Shown here: positions 30,914 to 38,534 of the stretch, piece after piece | How positions within the stretch are numbered: position 1 is the stretch's first letter | Layout of the letters: the number at the start of each line of letters is the position of its first letter | Source: Nocardioides ferulae | GTDB taxonomy: Bacteria > Actinomycetota > Actinomycetes > Propionibacteriales > Nocardioidaceae | Direction of reading: 5' to 3' | Assembly: GCF_003660455.1 (NCBI RefSeq) | Contig: NZ_QZVR01000008.1 | Location: forward strand, 62,001-126,000 | DNA: 64,000 nucleotides | Made by a program: the position numbers and the translations under genes | The notes under the pieces: model-generated | Database searches by the model: none | Told to the model about the DNA's origin: nothing | Seen by the model: the letters and a program-made list of their open reading frames with translations, nothing else

Positions 30914-31477
30914 CTAGTTCAGGGGTCGCTGATCCCCACGGTCGGCGGGGGTGTCGAGACGCTGCTCGCCGCCCTCCTCGGCGGCGGACCGTTCTTCGAG
31001 CTCGGCGAGGAGGGCCCGCAGCTCCGAGCGCAGGAAGTCGCGGGTCGCCACCTCGCCGACGGCCATCCGCAGCGAGGCGACCTCACGGGCCAGGAACTCC
31101 ATGTCGGCGTGGGCGCGCGCGTTGGCCTGGCGGTCCTGCTCGGCGATCACCTTGTCGCGCTGCTCCTGCCGGTTCTGGGCGAGCAGGATGAGCGGCGCGG
31201 CGTAGGAGGCCTGGAGGCTGAGCATCAGCGTCAAGAAGATGAACGCGTAGGGGTCCCACCGCCACTGCTCGGGAGCCAGCGTGTTCCAGCTGAGCCACAC
31301 GACCACGAACAGCGTCATGTAGATGAGGAACCTGGCGGTGCCCATGAAGCGGGCGAACTGCTCGGCGAAGACGCCGAACCGGTCGGAGTCGTAGCTGGGC
31401 CGCCGCACCAGGGGGCGGCGGCGCACCTCCCGCGGGGTGTCGAGCCGCGAACGCGCGCCGCGTGGGGTCTCAGCCAC
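30914..31477 (-). CDS. DUF1003 membrane protein
   Basis: A 187-residue protein. A basic N-terminus is followed by RFLIYMTLFVVVWLSWNTL and FIFLTLMLSLQASYAAPLI, two membrane helices typical of DUF1003, and QNRQEQRDKVIAEQD, the conserved cytoplasmic start of a coiled coil that runs to the end. The GTG start at 31477 overlaps the preceding gene by eight bases, so the two are translationally coupled. Family function is unknown; pairing with an MgtE-N/CBS protein suggests a link to divalent cation handling. Confidence 0.85.
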   Translation of the reverse strand: MAETPRGARSRLDTPREVRRRPLVRRPSYDSDRFGVFAEQFARFMGTARFLIYMTLFVVVWLSWNTLAPEQWRWDPYAFIFLTLMLSLQASYAAPLILLAQNRQEQRDKVIAEQDRQANARAHADMEFLAREVASLRMAVGEVATRDFLRSELRALLAELEERSAAEEGGEQRLDTPADRGDQRPLN

Positions 31478-32744
31478 GGCGCACCCCTGGGTGCGGGTCG
31501 GTCGAGCGGATGGCCTGGTCGCGCCAGTTCTCCGGCAGCATGTGGTCGAGCAGGTCGTCGACGGTGACCGCGCCGAGGAGGTGACCGTTCTCGTCGACCA
31601 CGGGTGCGGCGACCAGGTTGTAGGTGGCCAGGTGTGCGGCCACCTGGTCGATGGTGGCCTCGGGGCGCAGGCTGGCCATCGAGTCGTCGAGCGCCCCCGC
31701 GACCAGGCTCGAGGGGGGCTCGCGGAGCAGCCGCTGGATGTGGGCGACGCCCAGCAGCTTGCCGGTGGGTGGCTCGAGGGGCTGCCGGCACACGTAGACG
31801 AGCGCGGCGAGCGACGGGGTGAGGTCGGGGTTGCGGACCTGCGCCAGCGCATCGGCGACGGTGGCGTCGGGGCCGAGGATGACCGGCTCGGGCGTCATCA
31901 TCGCCCCGGCGGTGTTCTCGACGTAGGACATCAGCCGCCGCACGTCCTCGGCCTCCTCGGGCTGCATCAGCTCCAGCAGTCGGGCGGCGGTCTCGGGCGG
32001 CAGGTCGGCGATCAGGTCGGCGGCGTCGTCGGCGGACATCTCCTCGAGGACGTCGGCGGCGCGCTCGGAGTCGAGGTGCTCGAGGATCTCGACCTGGTCC
32101 TCCTCGGGCAGCTCCTCGAGGACGTCGGCGAGCCGCTCGTCGTCGAGCGCGGCGATCACGGCGGTACGCCGCTCGGGCGGCAGGTCGTGGATCATGCTGG
32201 CGGCGTCGGCCGGCCGCATCTCGTTGAGCGCGTGGATCAGCTGGGTCGCCGGCTGCGACTCCTCGCGGCGGGTCAGGCCCTCCACGTCGTCCCACTCGAC
32301 CACGTGGGTCTGTCCGCGGCGGCGGAACCCCTTGGCGGGCTCCTGCACGGCGACTCGGCTCAACACCCAGTCGCGGTTGCGCAGCTGCTCCATGCCGACG
32401 TCGAAGACGGTGCCGGCGACGCCGGTGCTGCGAATGCGCACTCCCCGGTCGAGCAGCTGGCCGATCACCAGGGTCTCTGTGGAGCGCTGCTGGAAGCGGC
32501 GCATGTTGATCAGGCCGGTGCTGTAGACGTGGCCGCTGTCGATGTTGGTCACCCGGGTCATCGGGACGAAGATGCGCCGCCGGCCGAAGACCTCGGCGAC
32601 GATGCCGAGCACGCGAGGCTGGCTGACCTCGGTGCGCAGCGCCACCACGAGGTCGCGCACCTTGCCGACCTGGTCGCCCTGCGGGTCGAAGATCGGGAGC
32701 CCGACCAGCCGGGCGGCGAAGACGCGGGACGGGGCGGTGCTCAC
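31470..32744 (-). CDS. MgtE N-terminal/CBS domain protein without channel
   Basis: A 424-residue cytoplasmic protein. Residues about 8-160 hold PRC-barrel-like sheets (GLPIFDPQGDQVGKVRDLVV). Residues about 175-290 are an MgtE N-terminal superhelix (LADVLEELPEEDQVEILEHL). About 295-415 are two CBS motifs (MMTPEPVILGPDATVADAL and VVDENGHLLGAVTVDDLLD). The five-helix magnesium channel of true MgtE is absent, so this is a sensor-like protein, not a transporter on its own. The GTG start has TAGCCT eight bases upstream. It overlaps the DUF1003 gene, its likely partner. Confidence 0.85.
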   Translation of the reverse strand: MSTAPSRVFAARLVGLPIFDPQGDQVGKVRDLVVALRTEVSQPRVLGIVAEVFGRRRIFVPMTRVTNIDSGHVYSTGLINMRRFQQRSTETLVIGQLLDRGVRIRSTGVAGTVFDVGMEQLRNRDWVLSRVAVQEPAKGFRRRGQTHVVEWDDVEGLTRREESQPATQLIHALNEMRPADAASMIHDLPPERRTAVIAALDDERLADVLEELPEEDQVEILEHLDSERAADVLEEMSADDAADLIADLPPETAARLLELMQPEEAEDVRRLMSYVENTAGAMMTPEPVILGPDATVADALAQVRNPDLTPSLAALVYVCRQPLEPPTGKLLGVAHIQRLLREPPSSLVAGALDDSMASLRPEATIDQVAAHLATYNLVAAPVVDENGHLLGAVTVDDLLDHMLPENWRDQAIRSTDPHPGVRRG

Positions 32745-32752
32745 GGCCGACC

Positions 32753-32762
32753 AGGCTACCGT
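32753..32762. promoter_or_regulatory. Overlapping divergent -10 boxes
   Basis: On the minus strand TAGCCT (32753-32758) serves the MgtE-N/CBS gene with eight bases to its GTG. On the plus strand TACCGT (32757-32762) could serve the sulfotransferase-like gene at 32816. A 7-bp hairpin with an AGGA loop lies at about 32778-32795 in that leader. Confidence 0.4.
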
Positions 32763-32815
32763 TCCGGCGCGGCCACGGCCCCGAGGACGGGGCCGACGGG
32801 TGGCACCATGTCTCG

Positions 32816-33994
32816 GTGACCACCGTCCCTCCCTCCGGTCCGCCGCCGACGCAGCGGGTCGTGCTCCACGTGGGCCTGCCCAAGACCGGCACCACCTGGC
32901 TCCAGGCACTGCTCGCCGACTCGCGCGACCGGCTGCGGGAGGGTGGGGTCCTCTATCCGTTCGTGCGCCCGGGGGCGATGTTCCACGGCGCGGTGGAGGT
33001 GCGTGGCAGCCACGAGAAGTTCGGGCTGAGCGCCGCCGAGGTGGCCGGCACCTGGGAGGCGCTGTGTGCGCGCGTCCGGGACTTCCCAGGCCTCTCCGTG
33101 ATCAGCCACGAGGTGCTGGGTGGCGCGACGCCGGCGCAGATCGAGTGGGCCCTGCGTCCCTTGGCCGGCATCGAGGTGCACGTCGTCGTGACCGCCCGGG
33201 ACCTGGCTCGGCAGGCGACCGCGCACTGGCAGGAGGAGGTGAAGCTCGGTGACACCCGCAGCTTCGCCGACTTCGAGCGGGAGCAGTTCCGCGCCGACAC
33301 CGGCCGAGACGCCGGCCCCGACGCCGGCGGCGTCCGGCCCCACTTCTGGCACGCCCAGGACTTCGCCGACGCGCTGCGCAGGTGGGCGGCTTCGCTGCCG
33401 CCCGGGTGTGCTCATCTGGTGGCCTGTCCGCCTCGCGGTGCTCCGCCGGAGGAGCTGTGGCGCCGATTCGCCGAGGCGGTCGGCGTCGATCCGGCCCTGG
33501 TCGACGCCTCCGATCCGGCGGCGCTCCGCGGCACCAACGCATCGCTGGGCGTGGCCGCGATCGCGCAGCTGAGGCAGGTCAACGCGGCACTGGCCGGCCG
33601 CCTGGACGCGCGAGACCACCACCGGCTCGTCAAGCGGGAGTACGCCGAAGGCGTGCTGGCCGCCCTTCCCGGTCGCCGTCCCCGCACTCCGGCGGACCTG
33701 GCCGCCGACTGGGTGCCGGTGACCCGAGCGTGGCTGGACGAGGTCGGCGCGGCCGGCTACGTCGTCCACGGAGACCCCGAGGATCTGGTGCCGTCCATCC
33801 CGTCGGCCGACGAGCCGCACCCCGACGTCCTGCTGCCGGGGGAGGAGCTGAGCGGAGACCCTGCCCTGCTTGCCTCGGAGTTCGTAACCCGCGCGGGGGG
33901 AGTGGCGTTGGACACACCGAACGCATCCGGACGGTCGCGAAGCGCTCTGCGTCGGCTCCGTGACAAAGGAAGGCGGGGTTCTGGCCGACGGTAG
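32816..33994 (+). CDS. Sulfotransferase-like protein, paralogue 1
   Basis: A 392-residue cytoplasmic protein. VVLHVGLPKTGTTWLQ (about 15-30) is the 5-prime phosphosulfate-binding loop of PAPS-dependent sulfotransferases, and VVVTARDLARQ is the likely 3-prime phosphate-binding strand, followed by the WQEE element shared by the paralogues at 37368, 40405 and 44179. The C-terminus is a basic tail (RRLRDKGRRGSGRR). Substrate unknown; a cell-surface glycan or lipid is the best guess from the neighbours. The stop TAG is also part of TAGGAT, a likely -10 box for the next gene. Confidence 0.75.
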   Translation: MTTVPPSGPPPTQRVVLHVGLPKTGTTWLQALLADSRDRLREGGVLYPFVRPGAMFHGAVEVRGSHEKFGLSAAEVAGTWEALCARVRDFPGLSVISHEVLGGATPAQIEWALRPLAGIEVHVVVTARDLARQATAHWQEEVKLGDTRSFADFEREQFRADTGRDAGPDAGGVRPHFWHAQDFADALRRWAASLPPGCAHLVACPPRGAPPEELWRRFAEAVGVDPALVDASDPAALRGTNASLGVAAIAQLRQVNAALAGRLDARDHHRLVKREYAEGVLAALPGRRPRTPADLAADWVPVTRAWLDEVGAAGYVVHGDPEDLVPSIPSADEPHPDVLLPGEELSGDPALLASEFVTRAGGVALDTPNASGRSRSALRRLRDKGRRGSGRR

Positions 33995-33997
33995 GAT
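33992..33997 (+). promoter_or_regulatory. -10 box upstream of the EEP gene
   Basis: TAGGAT overlaps the stop codon of the preceding gene. A start near 34004 gives a leader of about 42 bases with GAGGGAG before the GTG at 34046. Confidence 0.4.
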
Positions 33998-34045
33998 CAT
34001 CGGGCTGCCCCGATCTCGGCGGGCGACAGAGAGGGAGAAACGCGG

Positions 34046-35170
34046 GTGACCAAGCACGCGAGGCGGGACGACGACGCCCTGGCCAAGCCGCTGACTGTCG
34101 TCGGCCTCGGCGCCCTGGTGACCGCTCTGGTCGCCGTGGTGCTCGTGGTGACCTTCCTGAGCCCCGGTCAGCTCGGCCTCTCCGCGGCGACCCGGGCCGA
34201 AGGCCCCAGCTGGGAGGTGCCGCCGCCGGCCGACACCGAGAGCGGCGCAGACCCCTCCCGAGCCGCGAAGGGTGGGCCCGAGCTGTCGGTGTTGAGCCCG
34301 GCACCCCCGATCGAGAAGGCAGGCCCGAGCCGCGCCGACCTGGCCCGCGCCGCCGAACGCAGCGCACGGCGCAAGCCGCCGCCGCAGCCCGTGGTGCCCG
34401 GCGTCGACCTCGAGCCCATCCTGCCGACGTCGTTCCGGGTCAGCTCCTACAACGTGCTGGGGGCCTCGCACACCACCAAGGGCGGCCGGCACGCCAAGTT
34501 CACCGACGGCGTCACGCGCATGGGCTGGGCCGTCCAGCTGCTCACCGGCGCGGGCATCTCGGTGGCCGGCTTCCAGGAGTTCCAGCCCTCGCAGCACGCG
34601 GCGTTCGCGCGGCAGGCTCCCGGATGGTCGGTGTTCCCCGGCCCGGCGATGGGGCACCAGGCCCTCGCGAACGCGATCGTGTGGCGTGAGGACGTCTGGG
34701 AGCTGGTCGACCCGAACACGATCCAGATCCCCTACTTCGGTGGGCGCGAGCGGCCGATGCCCTACGTCCTGCTGCGTCATCGCGAGACCGGGCAGACGGT
34801 CTGGTTCGCCAACTTCCACAACCCGGCCGACGCTCACGGGCCCGCTCAGCGCTGGCGAGACGCCGCCGTCGGTCGTCAGATCGCCCTGGCCAACCAGCTC
34901 TCCGCCGACGGCACGCCGGTGATCTTCACCGGCGACTTCAACGACCGCGAAGAGTTCTTCTGCCCGATGACGGCGAACACGTCCATGCGTTCCGCGAGCG
35001 GCGGCTCGGTCAGCCCCTGTGTCCCGGCCCGACCGGTCAAGGTCGACTGGATCATGGGGTCGGCCCCGGTGTCGTTCTCGGGTTACGTGGCCACCGAGGA
35101 GGGCCTCGCGGGTCGCACCAGCGACCACCCGTTCATGTACGCCGAGGCGTTGGTGCAGCCGATCTCCTGA
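34046..35170 (+). CDS. Anchored endonuclease/exonuclease/phosphatase-family protein
   Basis: A 374-residue protein with one hydrophobic segment (about residues 17-40) and a Pro/Ala/Ser linker to about 125, so the catalytic part is outside the cell. That part is an EEP (DNase I-like) domain: SSYNVLG, GFQEFQ with the metal-binding glutamate, NFHNPAD with the histidine, TGDFNDRE and the final SDH. Possible substrates are nucleic acids, phosphoesters or phospholipids. It is a close paralogue of the EEP half of the convergent gene at 35196, and the two stops are 25 bases apart. Confidence 0.8.
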   Translation: MTKHARRDDDALAKPLTVVGLGALVTALVAVVLVVTFLSPGQLGLSAATRAEGPSWEVPPPADTESGADPSRAAKGGPELSVLSPAPPIEKAGPSRADLARAAERSARRKPPPQPVVPGVDLEPILPTSFRVSSYNVLGASHTTKGGRHAKFTDGVTRMGWAVQLLTGAGISVAGFQEFQPSQHAAFARQAPGWSVFPGPAMGHQALANAIVWREDVWELVDPNTIQIPYFGGRERPMPYVLLRHRETGQTVWFANFHNPADAHGPAQRWRDAAVGRQIALANQLSADGTPVIFTGDFNDREEFFCPMTANTSMRSASGGSVSPCVPARPVKVDWIMGSAPVSFSGYVATEEGLAGRTSDHPFMYAEALVQPIS

Positions 35171-35195
35171 TCCGCTGCCGTCACGGCCGCCGGGC

Positions 35196-37085
35196 TCAGC
35201 GATCCAGGAACAGGTTGAGGTCCTGCCGGGTGTTCAGCCGGCTGCCGGGGATCGCCGGCAGCCGCAGGGCCGCCAGGATCGTGTTCGCGAGGCTTCCCAC
35301 CCGCACTGGAGGCGCGGCGTCGTAGGGCGGCTGCTGCTTGCGCGGGTTCTGGTAGGCGGGGTTCAGCCGGTAGAGGCCGCCCCCGGCCGGCACGCCGGCT
35401 CCCCAGGCGATGACCGGCACCTTGTAGTTCTGCCGAACGGTCGGGTCGCTCTGGTCGGTTCCGAATCCACCGCCGGTCGCAGTCAGCACGACCAGGGTCT
35501 TGCCACGCAGCTTGGGTGCGCTCTCGACCGTCTCGAGGATCTGCCCGACGAGAGCGTCGAGCTCGGCCACCGCGTCGAGGTAGCTTCTGCTGCCGAAGCC
35601 CGACTCCTGGCCGGCGCGGGCGACGTCGGCGAGGTGCACCAACGTGAACCTCCGCGGGGTCCGGGGGAGGGTCCGGGTCAGCTTCGCCACCAGCTCGGCG
35701 TCGGTGTCGGTCAGCACGAAGCGGTCGATCTTGTCGGCGCCGTCGTCGACGCCGAAGGGGTCGCGTCCCCCGTGCTCCTCGCCGTAGGAGCGGTCCAGGA
35801 GGGAGAGTCGCTCGTCGCTGGTGAACAGTGCGGTGGCGCCGCCCTTGTTGTGGACGAGGTCGAAGATGGTGGAGGTGTACCGGCCGGCGGCCTCGTGCAC
35901 CGTGCCCGTCTCACCCAGGGGTCCCGCCAGCGCCTCCTCGTCCACGCCGTGTCCACCGCTCGCCGCGTCGACGGGCCGGCCGGTCAGCAGGCTGAGTGTG
36001 TTCGGCACGGCGGTCGTCTGCTCCACGCTCGTGCGTGCGTTGTTGGTCGAGCTGCCCTCCTGCCGCATCCGGGTCAGGCTGGGGGCGCCGGCCGCGCCGA
36101 GCTTCTGCAGGGCCCACGGCCGCAGTCCGTCGACCTCGAGGGCGAGCACCCGGCGCACCGGCAGCTCCTGGGCCCAGGTGGGCGGGATGGTGGCGGTGGC
36201 GACGATCATCGCGTGGTCGGTGGTCTTGGCGACCAGCTCGTCGCGCAGGTCGGCGTAGCCGGTGAACGTCGCCATGGCACTGCCGAAGATCCAGTCGACC
36301 CGCATCCACGACGGCGGGGTGCAGACCCCGTCGACGTAGCCGCCGCCGTTCGCCGCGACGAGGTTGCTCTCGCGCAGGTAGGGGCAGAACACCTCCTCGC
36401 GGTCGTTCATGTCGCCGGTTGCAAACACGGGGACGCCCGGGTAGTCGCGGGCCAGCCGGTTGAACAGGGACGTCTCGATGCGGGTGGCCTCGTCGCGCCA
36501 CTTCTGTGCAGGTCCGCGGGCGTCTGCGGGGTGGTGGGTGTTGTAGAACCAGGCCCGCTGTCCGGTCTCGTTGTGGCGAAGCAGCACGTAGGGCTTGGCG
36601 ATCTCGTTGCCCTTGAAGTAGGGGACCGGGATGGTGCGCTGCTCGACCATCGTCCACATCGAGGTGCGCCACGCGATCGAGTTGTGCATGACCCCGTTGC
36701 TCATGCGCGCGCCCGGGTAGACCTCGAACTGGCTGCCGAGGTCTTCGTTGAAGCGCTCGAGCTGGATCGGCTGGAGCTCCTGGAAGCCGACGACGTCGAT
36801 GCTCTCGCGCTGGAGCAGCTCGTTGGCGTAGCCCATCCGCTTGTAGCCGCTCTCCCAGCCGCCGCGGCCGCCCTTGCCGTCGGTGTGCCCGGCCCCAAGG
36901 ACGTTGAAGGAGCTGATCTGGAAGACGGTCGCGGGGTCCGGCTGGTCGCTGAGGCGAGCCGGGGCGGCGGCGGGCGAAGCGGCAGACGGGGCGGTGAGCG
37001 CAGCGGCTCCGAGAACGCCGACCGCGAGGGCGGTTGCCAGGGCTCGGTGACCGAGCGAGCCTCGGCGAGGTCGGATGTGGGCCAT
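35196..37085 (-). CDS. Secreted EEP nuclease/phosphatase fused to a degenerate alkaline-phosphatase-like domain
   Basis: A 629-residue secreted protein; ATG 37085 follows AAGGGA. A signal peptide (ALAVGVLGAAALTAPSAA) ends near residue 40. The EEP domain (about 45-300) has SSFNVLG, GFQELQ, NTHHPAD, TGDMNDRE and TTDHAM. From about 305 a phosphodiesterase or alkaline-phosphatase-like domain follows: LALEVDGLRP, VPNTLSLLTGR and SYLDAVAELDALVG. In that second domain, sites that normally carry metal ligands differ: LTATGGGFG replaces the usual T-A-D-H-G-G, and the G-H pair is GQ. The EEP half is therefore probably active and the other half may only bind. Confidence 0.8.
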   Translation of the reverse strand: MAHIRPRRGSLGHRALATALAVGVLGAAALTAPSAASPAAAPARLSDQPDPATVFQISSFNVLGAGHTDGKGGRGGWESGYKRMGYANELLQRESIDVVGFQELQPIQLERFNEDLGSQFEVYPGARMSNGVMHNSIAWRTSMWTMVEQRTIPVPYFKGNEIAKPYVLLRHNETGQRAWFYNTHHPADARGPAQKWRDEATRIETSLFNRLARDYPGVPVFATGDMNDREEVFCPYLRESNLVAANGGGYVDGVCTPPSWMRVDWIFGSAMATFTGYADLRDELVAKTTDHAMIVATATIPPTWAQELPVRRVLALEVDGLRPWALQKLGAAGAPSLTRMRQEGSSTNNARTSVEQTTAVPNTLSLLTGRPVDAASGGHGVDEEALAGPLGETGTVHEAAGRYTSTIFDLVHNKGGATALFTSDERLSLLDRSYGEEHGGRDPFGVDDGADKIDRFVLTDTDAELVAKLTRTLPRTPRRFTLVHLADVARAGQESGFGSRSYLDAVAELDALVGQILETVESAPKLRGKTLVVLTATGGGFGTDQSDPTVRQNYKVPVIAWGAGVPAGGGLYRLNPAYQNPRKQQPPYDAAPPVRVGSLANTILAALRLPAIPGSRLNTRQDLNLFLDR

Positions 37086-37367
37086 GTCGCGCTTCCCTTC
37101 GATCAGCGTCCCGGATGGCGCAGAGCTCCGGCTCTCCGACCTGACGCACCCCGACACGCCGGTCGGGCTCGCGGGCTGATGGTGCTGGTGATGTTACAGT
37201 GACCTGTGTTGCTTGTCATGCGCTGTGCGATGCCCGCTGCCCGGGTGGTGCGGGACCCCGTCTAAGGTGTCCAGGTCCGGTGCCGCACCTGGTTGGTCCG
37301 TGGTCGAGCCGCCGGAGGGTCCAGGGGTCGGCGATCGCCGACAGGCATCGGCAGCGACAGGGGAGTC
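37086..37367. other. Divergent promoter region
   Basis: This 280-base interval separates two genes reading outward. It contains a locally AT-richer stretch near 37189-37220 with the palindrome ACAGTGACCTGT, and TAAGGT at 37263-37268, a likely -10 box for the gene at 37368 with a leader of about 93 bases. No protein frame is supported. Confidence 0.4.
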
Positions 37368-38471
37368 ATGAGCGGTCGGGTGGTCTTGCATCTCGGCGCG
37401 ATGAAGACCGGCACGAGTTTCGTGCAGGACGTCCTGGGTCAGCACCCCGAGCAGTTGGCGGCGGCCGGTGTGGAGTTCCTCGGCGGGTTCGGCAAGCAGA
37501 CCCGTGCGGTGCTCGACGGCCTGCGCCGCACCGGCACCGAGGACGCCCTGCAGCGGTGGCGCAGGCTGATCTCCGGCGCGCCGGACGACCGCACCGCCGT
37601 GGTGTCGATGGAGTTCCTCAGCTTCGCCAGCCCCCGTCAGGTCGCCGGGTTCCTCGAGCCGCTGCGCGGTCGCGAGGTCCAGGTGGTGCTCACCGTGCGG
37701 GACCAACTGCGCGTCCTGCCCGCGCAGTGGCAGAGCTACACGCGCAACTTCGGGACCTCCTCGTTCGCCGACTACCTGCGGGAGGTCCGCGAGCCGCGGC
37801 CCCGCAAGCCAGTCGGCCGTGCCTACCGCACCTACCACCGCGCCCAGGACATCGTCGAGATCGTCGACAGGTGGGTCGGGCGGCCCGAGGTGGCGCGCTT
37901 CGACGTGGTCACGGTGCCGCCGCCCGGCGCCCCGCGCGAGGAGCTCTGGGAGCGGTTCTGTCGGGCGATCGAGGTGACCGTCCCCGGCATCGGGCTGGAT
38001 GCGGTCCACGACAACTCCTCGCTCGGCTATGCCTCGTGCGATGCCCTGCGCCGGGTCAACGTCCATCTGCAGGACGTCGCCCCCGGCCGCTACCGCAAGG
38101 TGATCCGTCCGGTCGCGCGCGAGACCCTCGCCCAGTTGCGCAACGACGAGTCGCGTCCGGTGCTCGACCAGGCGGCCGCCGACTATGCGCGGGCCCGCAA
38201 CCGGGAAGTGCGTGAGGTGCTGGGACAGCGGGGCGTGGGCCTGGTCGGCGACCTCGGCGATCTGCCCGTCGATGCGCCGGCCGAGGCGCTATCGGCCGAG
38301 GTCGTGGCACCGCCGGCCGAGGAGGTCCTGCGGGCCGCCCGGGCGGTCTGGCAGCACGCTGCCCGGACCGCGCGTGTCGCGGATACGACGCTCTCGGCCC
38401 CGCAGCGGCTGGACGAGATCGTGAGCGACGCCGCCCGCATGCTGCGGGGGCTCGCCGAGGGTGACCGGTAG
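37368..38471 (+). CDS. Sulfotransferase-like protein, paralogue 2
   Basis: A 367-residue protein with ATG 37368 behind CAGGGGA. The phosphate loop is VVLHLGAMKTGTSFVQ (about 5-20). The second element is VVLTVRDQLRVLPAQWQSYTR, with the WQ shared by its paralogues, then FADYL. The substrate-facing part is diverged. The four genes are clearly related in design but not recent copies. The stop TAG is part of TAGCAT, a likely -10 box for the LicD gene. Confidence 0.75.
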   Translation: MSGRVVLHLGAMKTGTSFVQDVLGQHPEQLAAAGVEFLGGFGKQTRAVLDGLRRTGTEDALQRWRRLISGAPDDRTAVVSMEFLSFASPRQVAGFLEPLRGREVQVVLTVRDQLRVLPAQWQSYTRNFGTSSFADYLREVREPRPRKPVGRAYRTYHRAQDIVEIVDRWVGRPEVARFDVVTVPPPGAPREELWERFCRAIEVTVPGIGLDAVHDNSSLGYASCDALRRVNVHLQDVAPGRYRKVIRPVARETLAQLRNDESRPVLDQAAADYARARNREVREVLGQRGVGLVGDLGDLPVDAPAEALSAEVVAPPAEEVLRAARAVWQHAARTARVADTTLSAPQRLDEIVSDAARMLRGLAEGDR

Positions 38472-38474
38472 CAT
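38469..38474 (+). promoter_or_regulatory. -10 box upstream of the LicD-methyltransferase gene
   Basis: TAGCAT shares its TAG with the stop of the preceding gene. A start near 38481 leaves about 54 bases of leader. Confidence 0.35.
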
Positions 38475-38534
38475 CGGTGTTTTGCGCGGCGAGCCCGCCG
38501 CGACCCGCCCGGCACATGAGAGGCGACTGCGCTG

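Noticed and set aside
37140..37160. Partial core word GACACGCC as another element copy
   Set aside because: Only eight bases match and no flanking inverted arms are present.
35019..37202. A 727-codon plus-strand frame opposite the EEP-phosphatase fusion
   Set aside because: No domain, and biased composition typical of antisense frames; the minus strand has a signal peptide and catalytic motifs.
38341..38400. Fourth copy of the covarying-arm element (GTGTCGCGGA word)
   Set aside because: It is inside a coding region, matches only about ten bases and has no arms.
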